From the NCBI GenBank assembly GCA_022457155.1, contig JAJGOT010000029.1, positions 683,501 to 747,500 on the forward strand: DNA of 64,000 bases, written 5' to 3'. Below the pieces are notes generated by a model. The model ran no database searches and had not been told where the DNA came from. It saw nothing but the letters and a program-made list of their open reading frames with translations. The stretch comes from Cladopsammia gracilis. Its lineage: Eukaryota; Cnidaria; Anthozoa; Scleractinia; Dendrophylliidae. Below are positions 54,255 to 64,000 of this stretch, piece after piece. The position numbers and the translations under genes were made by a program. Numbering within the stretch: the stretch's first letter is position 1; every line of letters starts with the position of its first letter.

Positions 54255-54600
54255 AATGGGAGGTGGCATGGCATGGTGGTTATAGGGTACTCTGTAGTTC
54301 CCGAGTTCAAGTCCTCTTCTCTGATCACTAGATGGATCAACAGCACGGTAGTTCCTGTGTTCAAATCCTAGGCCTCGATCACTGTGCAAATAGCCAACTG
54401 GTCAGCCTCCCACCAGTTGGGTAGCCTGTGACAGCCGCTTCCTCCACTCAGATTTTTTTCTGAGGGGAGGAAGCGGCTGTCACAGGCTACCAGTTGGGCT
54501 TTTTTAAAATGTTTATGATCAGTTGATAATGTTAGTTTCTCCTATTTACGGTGTCCCCAACTAGTTGAGCACCCTTGTGCTAAACACATTAAACACGCAT
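54255..54600 (+). repeat. tRNA-derived SINE, copy 3
   Basis: Plus strand: GGCATGGTGGTTATAGGG, B box GAGTTCAAGTCC, a second box GTGTTCAAATCC, the body AAATAGCCAACTGGTCAGCC and CCAGTTGGG, then (after an inserted MITE) the tail with TTTTTTAAAATG and GCACCCTTGTGCTAAAC. Same family as 165-317 and 7815-8080. Confidence 0.72.
54422..54489. mobile_element. 68-bp MITE nested in SINE copy 3
   Basis: TAGCCTGTGACAGCCGCTTC with CTCC and its inverse form nearly the whole element. The 9-bp duplication CCAGTTGGG lies at 54413-54421 and 54490-54498. TAGCCTGTGA ends and a 9-bp duplication match the Mutator-like element at 24985-26034. Confidence 0.9.
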
Positions 54601-54639
54601 ATTTAAGAAAGATACCTTAAAAACAGAATTCTTAGACAA

Positions 54640-54975
54640 CATCAAGAACCCTTAACATAAAAAGTGTATAGCCGGTATAAACAAATTTCGACTTGGAAAC
54701 CATAAATTACCTATAGAAACTGGCAGACATACAGTCCCAAAGACCCCAGAAAATCTTAGAATCTGCTCTTTCTGCCATTTAGAGGAGGTTGAAAATGAAT
54801 CTCACTTTCTTTTCTCCTGCACCTTTTATTTTTCACGAAATAAATAAAAAATACAATCACTTCAATAGTCAAGAAAACACTTCAAAAATACTGTTTCTTT
54901 TCAACAGTGTTGATCCCTTTGTTTGTCGATCAACTGCTGCTTTTGTTTTTGATCATGTCAGGCATTCATGACATG
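54640..54975 (+). pseudogene. LINE C-terminal fragment
   Basis: With stops and shifts: NFDLETIN region (from KFRLGNHKLPIETGRHT-like sequence), CSFCHLEEVENESHFLFSCT (zinc-knuckle end domain), then NTSKILFLFNSVDPFVCRST and AAFVFDHV. This pattern closes many invertebrate LINE polyproteins. Truncated and inactive. Confidence 0.68.
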
Positions 54976-56118
54976 TAGAATGAGAGCCGACATGTAATGT
55001 TACAGTTTTTCTTATTTTATAATATACTATAATATCATTGCTGTTTATACATCAAGCGATTTATTTTTAATTTAGTTAATTTTAGGTAATACCACCATGT
55101 ATACAAATGGGTCAAATGGGAACTGATACCGAAATAAAATTGTTGTTGTTGTTGGCATCTAAATTAAGTGATTTATTACAATTGTTTCTATTTTACATTA
55201 AATAAATGTAAAACTGGAATTAAACTAAGTGACCACTTGTTTCTTGAGCTAACTTTTTTGATAGCAAATGAGCCATGAGCCATGCTCCATAATACATACA
55301 TCAAGCACTGCGAGTCATGAAGCGAGTCGGCCGCGATGTAAACACGGCAAACGCGGCCGCTTGGATAAGCATGCAGTTACTACATACAAATGATAAACCG
55401 TAATAGCTTTCAAGGCCAAGAAATTTTTATCACGATCCTTCTAATACACAAAAAGTGTAAGATCCAGCAAAAACTTTTGAATTTATGGTCAAACTGGATA
55501 TACGATAACTTGTATCAGTTATGAATCGGTTACTGACAGCGCTCATCGCCCCTGATTCAGGTGTTCTTGCTGAGCTACATTAGTATAAACGACATCGGTT
55601 GTTATTAGTTATAAAGATAATGATTTACACATTCACAGACTTACCGTGAAAAGTTTGCGCGATCGACGCTCTTTCTCTGTATGCAGTTTGAATTTGTCGG
55701 GCGGTGATATGTATATTGCATGATATTGCGGAACGTTTGAAAAAAAACTGATAACATATTGATTGATATGTTGGTAGTTGTCATTTTCCTACTTGTCTAA
55801 CCTCTTATCTTTTCAATATTTTAAAAGAAGTCAGGTCACGCTATTTTTGAAAATTCGTCATCAAGTAAACACGGTAGTAGGCTCTTGAGTTAAATTGAAA
55901 AGAAACAGTGAAAATGATCCCAAATTTCGTTTTCGAGAAACAAATAAAGGTTCTGCTCGGAAATGCTTTCATTTGACTGGTTACACTGTAGGATTTCATC
56001 CACAAACTCAAAAGTTAAAACTGTACAGGCCGGCAAATGATCCCCGGACCGGAAATGATCCCCACAAATGATACCGAGTAAAACGAGGAATGGCGTGGAG
56101 TTTAATCACTGAAAAGTT
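54976..56118. other. Intergenic, no gene seen
   Basis: No supported feature except a short (TTG)n at about 55139-55153. Confidence 0.5.
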
Positions 56119-56152
56119 TTATTATTATTATTATTGTTGTTGTTGTTGTTGT
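56119..56152 (+). repeat. (ATT)n(GTT)n compound microsatellite
   Basis: About six ATT units followed by about six GTT units. Confidence 0.95.
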
Positions 56153-56283
56153 TCGGGGCGTTCGTCAAATTCGGACAAAAATCCTAAATGGCCCCTTCAT
56201 GCACCCCTAAAGCGAAATACGGGGTCACTTTACAATAATCCCATCAATGGTCTTCAGCTAATGTTTGGGCGATTATATTCGGC

Positions 56284-57790
56284 AGTGAAACCTGTATTAG
56301 ATGGACGCCATCTATTAAGGTGGTTCGATACAGTTTTCTGGAGACCATACCAACATTTTTCAATCGGCTTTTAAGCGGTCTTCTCCAAGTCAGATCAACG
56401 TGAAATTTTCACCACTAACTAGTTTTGAATTGAAGTTTGGCAAGATATATTGTCTGGTAAAATCGATATTAGCATGACGACGATAAACAAGAAACTTAGA
56501 AATCAGTAAAAGTGAAATTTAGCGCGTTTAAGATTTCGCATTGAAAATCCCACATAGACATCTTAAAATATGGTATATGGCATATATATTCAGTTGCAAG
56601 AATAAAAAAAATTCTGTATGTTTGAATTCAAATAAATCGCAATAACATTTCAAACCTTACTATTTGTGAACTGGTAATAGATTGATCGAGAGATTAACAC
56701 TGGTTTTGTGAAATTCCTTAATAATAGTGTCAAAATTTTGTTTACTTTCTCTTTTGTGATCTTGAGAACTACCTGTTTTTCTAACATCGCTTCCTGTGCA
56801 ATTTTTGGGTAATTTTCGATTTTAATCGCTTTTGCAAAAATCTGAGAAACGGCTTGATGGATTTTTTTAAAACATTCACTGTGCATACTTACCGATGTGC
56901 AAAATATTATCTGAAAGTTTCATTGACATTGATTCACTGGAACGCCTTTAAATTTAAAGATGAAGACGAGGTACGAACCGGCCGAAAAAAAAGTCGTTAA
57001 AAATTTACTTTTTTAAGTTATGCTTAATAATGATTTCAAATGTCGAAATTTCGATCAGTGTGCATGCCCGAACTCAAGTACTCAAATACTTCCACAAATG
57101 GCAGGAGGGTTTAGTTTGCCGAGCTGCAAACGATGTTATTGACTGTTCGGCCTCAATTTGGCTAGATAATGGCCATAAAATGGCATTTGTAGCCTGAAAA
57201 AGCGTTTTTTGGTGGAAATTTGGGAGTCAAAGGGTTAAGTAATTTCACAAAACCAGTGTTAATCACTCGATCAATTTAATACCAGTACACAAATAGTAAG
57301 GTTTGAAATGTTATTGCGATTTATCTGAATTCAAACGAGAATTTTTTTATTCTTGCAAAAAATATATGCCATATACCATATTTTGATGTCTATGTGGGAT
57401 TTTCAATGCGAAATCTTAAACGCGCTAAATTTCACTTTTACCGATTTCTAAGTTTCTTGTTTATCGTCGTCATGGTAATATCGATTTTACCAGAAAACAT
57501 ATCTTGCCAAACTTCAACTCAAAATCAGTTAGTGGTGAAAATTTCACGTTGATCTGACTTGGAGAAGCTGACCGCTTAAAAGCCGATTGAAAAATGTTGG
57601 TATGGTCTCCAGAAAACTGTATCGAACCACCTTAAGCGGACACCAGCTTGGGTCCCGAAATTGTCTTCCCATATTTACTATAAATCGAACCTGTATTCAG
57701 CGTACCCCTCTACCAAGCGGACGCGGACAGCAAAATTAGGCCATTTTGTTACATGAAACCTGTTTTAAGCGGACATTTCAAGTGTTTTTA
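56284..57790. repeat. Tigger-like repeat interrupted by foldback element 2
   Basis: CAGTGAAACCTGTATTAGATGGACGCC (56283 on) and, after the insert, TTAAGCGGACACCAGCTTGG, AACCTGTATTCAGCG and GAAACCTGTTTTAAGCGGAC. Repeated (GA)AACCTGT..TTAAGCGGAC words are typical of Tigger/pogo-type ends. Family call tentative. Confidence 0.45.
56315..57635. mobile_element. Foldback (piggyBac-like MITE) element 2
   Basis: TTAA at 56315-56318 and 57632-57635. Same TIR GGTGGTTCGATACAGTTTTC as element 1 and the same internal order, without the SINE. The centre is replaced by about 200 bp (57040-57240) that includes a CCCTTTGACTCCC-type end. Confidence 0.82.
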
Positions 57791-58565
57791 GCTTGCATTT
57801 TCCGATTAGATATAGTGGGATTATCGTCTACTTCTATCTTGACTGTACCTTGTTAATGAATGAATCTATCGAATGAATCGAAAACATTTGGTGGATTTTC
57901 AAATTTTAACTCTCTACAAGTTACAGAGCTTTTTTTGAAGGAAGCTTTAAACTCTCTCTGCTAACCTTGTATCTACAGAACAATTTCCGTTAGGCTCCTG
58001 CAATGACAAACACATATAGGTGGGCCCAGCATGATCATTTCAAATCCTGTCACTTCAGAAGGAAAAACTTGAAATATATGGTTAAACCCTTTCTACAAAA
58101 ATCAACATGAAAGCAACCCACTAAACGCAAAACGAAAAGAAAGGGAAGCTAAAAGAGCGCAATTTCTAAAATTGCAAAACCACAGGAAATCACTATAATC
58201 CTACAAAACAAAGTAACTTAATGTATACCCGTTAAAACATATAAAGGGGGTAAATGGCACTTAAAAGCATAAGGTAAAAGTCGTGCAGGCCTGCCACCGC
58301 TATTTTACACGAGATATACTGGTTTCGTTTGAGCAAAAAATATAAAAGGTTTTCAAATGTTTCACACTGTTAGAGATTGTGCGGCCGTCAACCTTTTTTC
58401 CAGGCCTACTGCTAACTGCAAGCTTCCAAATATAAAACAGAAATGACATTAATATCGATCTTTTTTGACATTGTCCACTTAACATACAATTATGTATTTT
58501 TTACCAGAGATAATGAATAAATTCAATTTTTTACAAATTGATTATATTGCTGAGTATTTTAAATG
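57791..58565. other. 3' flank of the MECA-like GPCR, no gene seen
   Basis: AT-rich, with no recognised repeat. Confidence 0.5.
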
Positions 58566-59732
58566 CTATAAAGTAAATGTACTACAGTCACTAGTAGTAG
58601 TGTGCGAGTTGTTCCGTTGTTCTAAGCCATAGTTTTCGTCCTGTGGCATCCTGACGTCGTCGTTATGATTGTCGTTGTTGTTCACATTTACTTGCTCCAC
58701 GTTTTGTTGATCTTGTCCTTCGTGTTCTTTCCCTGCTTCAAATCGGACCACAACGTTTGGCACTCGGAAAAATCGCATCTCAAATTCTTCAGCCTCATTG
58801 GCAGTGTTCACAGTTGTACATACTAATTCAATAAAAGCGACGCGAAACTGTCTCATTCTGACCGAGTAGATAATCGGATTGATCAACGAGTTCAATAACA
58901 TTATCGAGGTAGCGAAAGAGAAAAATATATGTATTATTTCTAGAGTTATTTCACTCCGATACCTAAATGCAACAATTGTAAAAACCCCGAAAGGTATAAA
59001 ACACAATAATAACATTCCTAAGATGATAGAAGTTAGTTTAAAGATCTTTTTATCTTTTTCAAATTGTTCTCTAGCTTCTTGTGTAGCTTGCTGAACTGCA
59101 ATTTGCTTTTTGTGTCGGCGGATTTCACAGTAGACTGTAACATGGCAAAAGGCAATGACAGCAATAGACAGAGCAGTGAATGTGTTAAAGGCGCTCATCA
59201 CTACAGTATTCAGGTTAAACAGAATTGGCATTTGCATAACTACTGGCAGAAGCCACGCCAAGGCAGAAGCAACCAGTAAACGAGCTTCGGTGACGAGGTT
59301 AGTGTAGGCGAAAGGGTGTTTCATGGCTAAGTAACGCTCCCCACTTATCAAAGCCAGATGGTAAAGCGAAGCATGAACAAGGCCACCGATTACAAGTCTG
59401 AAAACTCGCAGTAAACAATATCCCTTCGGCTCGTCAAGTATGAACATTACTAACACCGCGATGAAGACTGGTTGTAAAAGGATTCCAACTGCAATGTCTG
59501 TCGAAGCTAGCATCGCCAGTAAAATGTTCGATTTGTGGGCTCTCAGTTGGGATTTCGTCTTGACGGCGATCATAACTAATGCGTTCAGGACAACGGTAAA
59601 AGGAAAGGTGAGGATGTCGATGATAACGATGAAAATTAGAAGGGCTTGGACGAAAGGGGACGGCTGCTGTAGCCTGTCGCCCAACATGAGGCCTGCCTCG
59701 CAGCCAGGAGAGTTTGTGTGGCTGGAATTCAT
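58566..59732 (-). CDS. Class A GPCR, melanocortin/adenosine/cannabinoid (MECA)-like
   Basis: Intronless, 388 residues. Sequon at N2. Helices: 28-57 (N50), 68-97 (D79), 106-131 (C106), 150-171 (W160), 180-203, 231-256 and 265-289. ERY (132-134), CFIP (244-247) and NPIIY (285-289) are canonical or nearly so, so it should signal conventionally. The second extracellular loop is very short with no cysteine, and helix 5 lacks its usual Pro; both are traits of the MECA group. Loop 3 is short and charged. The 95-residue tail has an Asn/Asp-rich stretch (VNVNNNDNHNDD) and ends STFTL, a possible class II PDZ ligand. Ligand unknown. The upstream flank is duplicated at 61838 with a decayed gene start. 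Confidence 0.92.
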   Translation of the reverse strand: MNSSHTNSPGCEAGLMLGDRLQQPSPFVQALLIFIVIIDILTFPFTVVLNALVMIAVKTKSQLRAHKSNILLAMLASTDIAVGILLQPVFIAVLVMFILDEPKGYCLLRVFRLVIGGLVHASLYHLALISGERYLAMKHPFAYTNLVTEARLLVASALAWLLPVVMQMPILFNLNTVVMSAFNTFTALSIAVIAFCHVTVYCEIRRHKKQIAVQQATQEAREQFEKDKKIFKLTSIILGMLLLCFIPFGVFTIVAFRYRSEITLEIIHIFFSFATSIMLLNSLINPIIYSVRMRQFRVAFIELVCTTVNTANEAEEFEMRFFRVPNVVVRFEAGKEHEGQDQQNVEQVNVNNNDNHNDDVRMPQDENYGLEQRNNSHTTTSDCSTFTL

Positions 59733-59854
59733 TCTCTCTTTTCTTCGCTTCTCCGCGGTTCCTCGACTGTAAAACCTCTCTCGTTTCTAGTCCGTTTTCA
59801 ACTGACCTGCCTGATTGGTTTGTGTTGTCTTCAAGCTAAGAGCTAATATATATT

Positions 59855-60060
59855 GTTAGGCATAGCCCAACAGCGGAGCTCCCTGGCGACGTCGTACGCG
59901 TCCGCGAGCTAACCCTGCGCGACTTCGTACACGCCCGCGAGCTAACCATGCACGACGTCGTACGCGCCCGCGAAACATTCCGTTAGCCATTTCCATGAAA
60001 ATTGACGGGTATCGTTCTATATATAAATATGGAGCTACGCTATTAAAACTCGATTGACGT
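59855..60060. repeat. GC-rich repeat with three ~31-bp units
   Basis: GACGTCGTACGCGTCCGCGA, GACTTCGTACACGCCCGCGA and GACGTCGTACGCGCCCGCGA follow each other about 31 bp apart (59888-59972), between CAGCGGAGCTCC and ATGGAGCTACGCTATT. It resembles 42215-42390. It sits about 150 bp upstream of the GPCR start, so it could disturb or add to the promoter. Confidence 0.65.
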
Positions 60061-60235
60061 CATAGTCTGTTTTAGCTGAATCTATCAACGGACATTATCG
60101 GACATTATCGGCGCGATATAAAAGAGTTTAGAAAATGACACGGTACGAAAGAGTGCGTGGTCTCTGTTTTCACAATCGATTATGTTTCAAAATGGGCTAA
60201 TTCTGCCTTATTAATTTAATTAATTCAGCTTCTCC

Positions 60236-61460
60236 GTTACTTGTGTACTTAACGAATCTTGCTTCTTGTTTGATTTCAGCCAACTGACTTGTAATGACTT
60301 TGCCTTGTTAATAAAATTGTTTTCGTGCACCTGGCATTTTTTTTAAATGATATTTTTTGTTCAAAACTTTCCACGCTGAATGCTTCCAAAATTTCAATTT
60401 TTTTACAACGTCAGATTTAATTTTGCTGTTATCTTGGTGATAATCTTTTCATTCACTAGATATTTAACAGTTATAGTGCGAAAGCGAATCGCTATATCGC
60501 CGGATTGCGCTAGTTGAGCACTATAACTGTTTTATAATTCAACACATTGATATCAACAAATCACAGTTTCCAGAAAAAAAATTCATTGAGATTTACAACC
60601 TTTTATTAAGTAAAAGGCTTACAACAATATTTTACCTCGCGCCATTCCTTACACAACAAGCAACAAATGCCAGCAAATGCCGAAAATTTTGCCAAGCTAA
60701 AATTAATTTTGCGCACACAATTTGAGAGTTTCTAGAAAGAGCTTTCGTCTACGTAAAGAACGGGACAGAGTAGTGACTACACGAATTAAAACACAGTAAA
60801 ATGGCATAGAATTTCTTAGTTACGAAAAGAAAAGAAATACAAAAACCGCCACCAGGTGTTTCAAATATCAAACCTAAAAATTATTCTGAAATATGTGTAA
60901 TTTCAACTGGCATTTTAAATTTGTTTTCCAGATTTACTGAACGTTGTGCTTTGGAAACACCGGATAAGAATTTCATTTTCTAATCTCGCTGTATCGAGAT
61001 AAAGAATTTTGCGACAGATCTTTAAGAAAAAACGCCTTGCTTCATGCTCTTTCGAGATTAAAAAAAAAATGTTTAAAGTTCTGTACGTATAGAGGTGGCT
61101 CAAAATATTTTAAAAAAATGAATCTACTCGTCTTTCGCATTCTGTTAACTCTAGCCTGATGATGCGGATAAAGAACGCTTAGTATAAACCTGTAAAGCAT
61201 TTATCCATGAACAGAATTAGATACAATTGACGTCAAAACTCGTTGTCAAGGCAACGTCAAAAAATGTTTTAGAAAACAGTTTATAAAATTGTATGTTTAC
61301 TCTCGAAATGTTACCCACACCATCAATATGTCATCCTCGACCCTCGACGCTTGACCAAAAGGCAGACTCAAACGAAAAATAATTAAATAAAAAAAACAGC
61401 GTAGGATATGTCGAATTTGTTGTTTTTAAAACTCTGCCAGGGAATAGTTTAAAAACGCTT
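60236..61460. repeat. Upstream block of the MECA-like GPCR, copy 1
   Basis: Nearly identical in order and sequence to 61838-63108 (for example GCCAACTGACTTGTAATGAC, GGAACGGGACAGAGTAG-type words, GATGATGCGGATAAAGAACG, TGCCAGGGAATAGTTTAAAA). No protein-coding gene is evident inside; frames such as 60915-61103 lack signatures. Confidence 0.9.
60466..60534. repeat. ACAGTTATAGTGC hairpin, short form
   Basis: AACAGTTATAGTGCGAAAGCG faces GAGCACTATAACTGTT. The longer form is in the second block at 62069-62193. Confidence 0.8.
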
Positions 61461-61764
61461 GAGCGAAAGTGGAAGGATGTTCTTGTCTTGTGGAATAGTC
61501 TGAACAGTTCAATGAATACTTAGATTAGTTTCGTTTACAAATGTTGTTTATTGCTTCCGGTCAGCGGTCGTGACTGTTTAGAACTCGTGATTGCTTACGT
61601 CACTTGAACATGCGTGGAAAATTACTGAGAACACATGTTTTTATCGCTCGACTCGCTCGACTCGCTTGTGTTTAGCCGCTATTGTAATCCTCTTAATAGA
61701 ACAGTTGAAATATATTTGAGTTCCTCGACACAGTCGTATTCATTTCTTCACGTCTTTCTACAAA
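61461..61764. other. Spacer between duplicated blocks
   Basis: A CTCGACTCG short repeat near 61648. Otherwise no feature. Confidence 0.45.
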
Positions 61765-61837
61765 CAACAGGTCCGCTTCGCAGCCAGGAGGACTTGTCTG
61801 ACTATATAGAATTCGTTGCTTTTGTTTCACTGTCGGC
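61765..61837 (-). pseudogene. Decayed start of a duplicated MECA-like GPCR gene
   Basis: The minus strand reads SQTSPPGCEADL, matching residues 4-15 (SHTNSPGCEAGL) of the receptor at 58566-59732. Nucleotides CGCAGCCAGGAG and GAATTC/GCTTCTC also match, but the start codon CAT is changed to CGT. Nothing of the helices remains. It directly abuts block copy 2, just as the intact gene lies near copy 1. Confidence 0.72.
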
Positions 61838-63108
61838 GCTTCTCTGTTACTTGTGTACTTAACGAATCTTGCTTCTTGTTTGATTTCAGCCAACTGACTT
61901 GTTATGACTTTGCCTTGATAATAAAATTGTTTTCGTGCACCTGGCATTTTTTTAAATGATATTTTTTGTTCAAAACTTTCCACGCTGAATGCTTCCAAAA
62001 TTTCATTTTTTTTTTTTTACAACGACGGATTTAATTTTGCTGTTATCTTGGTGGTAATATTTTCATTCACTAGATATTTAACAGTTATAGTGCGAAAGCG
62101 AAGCGCTATATCGCCGGATACTTAGCCGACGAGGCCGTGGGCCGAGTTGGCTAAAATCAGGCGATATTGCGCTTGTTGGGCACTATAACTGTTTATAAAT
62201 CAAAACATTGATATTAACAAATCACAGTTTCCAGAAAAAAAATTCATTGAGATTTACAACCTTTTATTAAGTAAAAGGCTTACAACAATATTTTACCTCG
62301 CGCCATTCCTTAAACAACAAGCAGCAAATGCCGAAAATTTTGCCAAGCTAAAATTAATTTTGCGTACACAATTTGAGAGTTTCTAGAAAGAGCTTTCGCC
62401 TACGTAAAGAACGGGACAGAGTAGTGACTACACGAATTAAAACACAGTAAAATGGCATAGAATTTCTTAGTTACGTAAAGAAAAGAAATACAAAAACCGC
62501 CACCAGGTGTTTCAAATATCAAACCTAAAAATTATTCTGAAATATGTCTAATTTCAACTGGCATTTTTAATTTGTTTTCCAGATTTACTGAACGTTGTGT
62601 TTTGCCGGAAACACCGGATAAGAATTTCATTTTCTGATCTCGCTGTATCGAGATAAAGACTTTTGCGACAGATCTTTAAGAAAAAAACGCTTTGCTTCAT
62701 GCTCTTTCGAGATTAAAAAAAAAATGTTTAAAGTTCTGTACGTATAGAGGTGGCTCAAAATATTAAAAAAAAAAATCTACTCGTCTTTCGCATTCTGTTA
62801 ACTCCAGCCTGATGATGCGGATAAAGAACGCTTAGTATAAACCTGTAAAGCATTTATCCATGAACAGAATTAGATACAATTGACGTCAAAACTCGTTGTC
62901 AAGGCAACGTCAAAAAATGTTTTAGAAAACAGTTTATAAAATTGTATGTTTACTCTCGAAATGTTACCCACACCATCAATATGTCATCCTCGACCCTCGA
63001 CGCTTGACCAAAAGGCAGACTCAAACGAAAAATAATTAAATAAAAAAAAAACAGCGTGGGATATGTCGAATTTGTTGTTTTTAAAAACTCTGCCAGGGAA
63101 TAGTTTAA
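61838..63108. repeat. Upstream block, copy 2
   Basis: Second copy of 60236-61460, offset about 1.6-1.67 kb; it differs mainly by about 55 extra bp in the internal hairpin. Both ends stop sharply (TAGTTTAAAA at 61455 and 63108). Confidence 0.9.
62069..62193. repeat. ACAGTTATAGTGC hairpin, long form
   Basis: AACAGTTATAGTGCGAAAGC... and ...GGGCACTATAACTGTT enclose inner pairs (GCGCTATATCGCC/GGCGATATTGCGC) and TAGCCGACGAGGCC...GGCCGAGTTGGCTA. This looks like the complete element; the copy at 60466 is its internal deletion. Confidence 0.8.
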
Positions 63109-63625
63109 AATAGTGTCCGCTATTTATTAAGAGATTTACTGTTTAACACAATTCCGCGTAATGAAAATGGATAACAATGTGTTTACAAAATGGAATAAGT
63201 ATTAACAACCGGCGGCGAAGAAAATCCTAGTACATGACAAAAACGTAAGAACAAGAAAGAAACCCTCAACTTTTCGACGCTAAACCCAAAAGCAGACTCG
63301 TTATGTAATTTAGCTCTAGCTTTTAAGTCAGTGAACGAAATCCCACTGTGCGACCATTCAAATGAAAGCTCTCAGACATCGATTGGACAAGTGCTGGACT
63401 ACAGGTGAGGAGTAAGGTAAGTCTTCATGAGCCTAGTGGCACACAACTGCTGCCCTTTCATCCGGTTTCTGTAGCATGAAACTTTTGTAAAACTGTAAGG
63501 ACCACTTGAACAAAGAGTAGCAAAATGTAGCTGGATCTTTGAGCAGATCAGGATCAGCAATGAACTAAATAAAAAAAACTTTAACATGTAAGGCTGATCA
63601 GACAGCACATTCGTTCGATTTCTTT
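63109..63625. other. Intergenic, no gene seen
   Basis: No supported feature. Confidence 0.5.
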
Positions 63626-63630
63626 TAATA

Positions 63631-63680
63631 ATATATGCCCGATATTTCGGTTAGACAAAACTAACCTTCATCAGGGGCTA
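63631..63680 (-). ncRNA. Hammerhead-ribozyme-like core (Penelope-type terminal region)
   Basis: The minus strand has CTGATGA (63674-63668), a 6-bp stem II GGTTAG/CTAACC with loop TTTTGT, GAAA (63648-63645), and a 4-bp stem III ATAT/ATAT with loop CGGGC, leaving AUA at the expected cleavage position. Stem I pairing is not visible, so it may be inactive or need a partner repeat. Penelope-like elements are known to carry hammerhead motifs in their terminal repeats, and coding sequence of one starts about 200 bp downstream on the opposite strand. Confidence 0.45.
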
Positions 63681-63841
63681 GGAAAGCTAAGTGAAGATGG
63701 AAACAAACGGTTACAATATTTAAAAAGGGCTAAGATAAAATGCTGACACACGATGGGCTAATAAACAAGTAACGGTTGAAAACTAGAAACGGCTAGTAAT
63801 GATAATAACAATAAATATGTGGAAGATTGATAAATTTCGTC

Positions 63842-64000
63842 GCGTCTGTTCATTCCATTAGGTTCGAGTGTATTGGCTATAGTGATCTCTCTTTAGACGC
63901 ATTTACTAATACCGTACAAGAAGCATTACTCAACTCTCAACCCACCAAAATACGTGACAACTTAACTAAAAGAGAAAGAAAAGCTTTGAAACGCCTTATT
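63842..64000 (+). CDS. Penelope-like element ORF, 5' part (runs off right edge)
   Basis: The open frame reads VHSIRFECIGYSDLSLDAFT, NTVQEALLNSQPTKIRDNLT and KRERKALKRLI to the window end. The LTKRERKALKxLI phrase normally comes just before the ADKG block of Penelope-like reverse transcriptases (compare the remnant at 33882). The frame is open here, so this copy could be more intact than the one at 32.5-33.9 kb. Its start codon was not determined. Confidence 0.6.

Noticed and set aside
60915..61103. 62-codon minus ORF inside the duplicated upstream block
   Set aside because: No recognisable domain, and it sits in DNA that behaves as a dispersed repeat.
462..64000. A new multi-gene defence or biosynthetic system
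   Set aside because: I looked for clustered enzymes, toxin-like genes or co-oriented unknown genes and saw none; recognisable coding is receptors, one transporter exon and mobile elements.

Overview
The window looks like animal nuclear DNA, most probably from an anthozoan cnidarian such as a stony coral. That is inference: genes are sparse and lack bacterial signals, there are intronless rhodopsin-class GPCR genes, one exon ends in a textbook GT donor, and repeats are dense (tRNA-derived SINEs, Penelope-like, DIRS-like, Ty3/Gypsy and LINE remnants, many foldback MITEs). I found no operon, CRISPR array, rRNA or intact tRNA gene, and no clearly new multi-gene system. The interest lies in GPCR duplication and in elements nested inside each other.

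Host genes. (1) 462-998 (-): first coding exon of an ABCC4/MRP4-like ABC transporter; the rest lies off the left edge. (2) 14543-15592 (+) and 45103-46146 (-): a near-identical pair of class A GPCRs with unusual core motifs, inside an inverted segmental duplication (about 10.17-15.84 kb against 44.9-52.65 kb). (3) 29947-31008 (+): a peptide-receptor-like class A GPCR lying between the two copies. (4) 58566-59732 (-): a GPCR with hallmarks of the melanocortin/adenosine/cannabinoid-type (MECA) group. Its upstream flank is duplicated (60236-61460 and 61838-63108), and the second copy still carries a decayed start of the gene (about 61765-61835).

Mobile DNA by region. 1-9.5 kb: SINEs, a promoter-like tandem repeat pair and a 1.95-kb TTAA-flanked foldback with a SINE inside. 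18-27 kb: LINE fragments, a 43/32-bp minisatellite, a PIF1-helicase remnant and a DIRS-like tyrosine-recombinase retrotransposon split by a Mutator-like element (10-bp TSD) and a small hAT-like MITE (8-bp TSD). 32.2-37.6 kb: a piggyBac-like TTAA element holding a broken Penelope-like reverse transcriptase and satellite arrays. 37.7-41.5 kb: a Ty3/Gypsy element with identical LTRs whose middle is inverted. 50-57 kb: more MITEs, a SINE split by a 68-bp MITE, a LINE 3' end and a second TTAA foldback. 63.6-64 kb: a hammerhead-ribozyme-like core followed by the start of another Penelope-like coding region that runs off the right edge.

The GPCRs are the only genes with a shared theme; nothing in the sequence shows them acting in one pathway. 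All homology statements come from reading motifs by eye; no database search was run.
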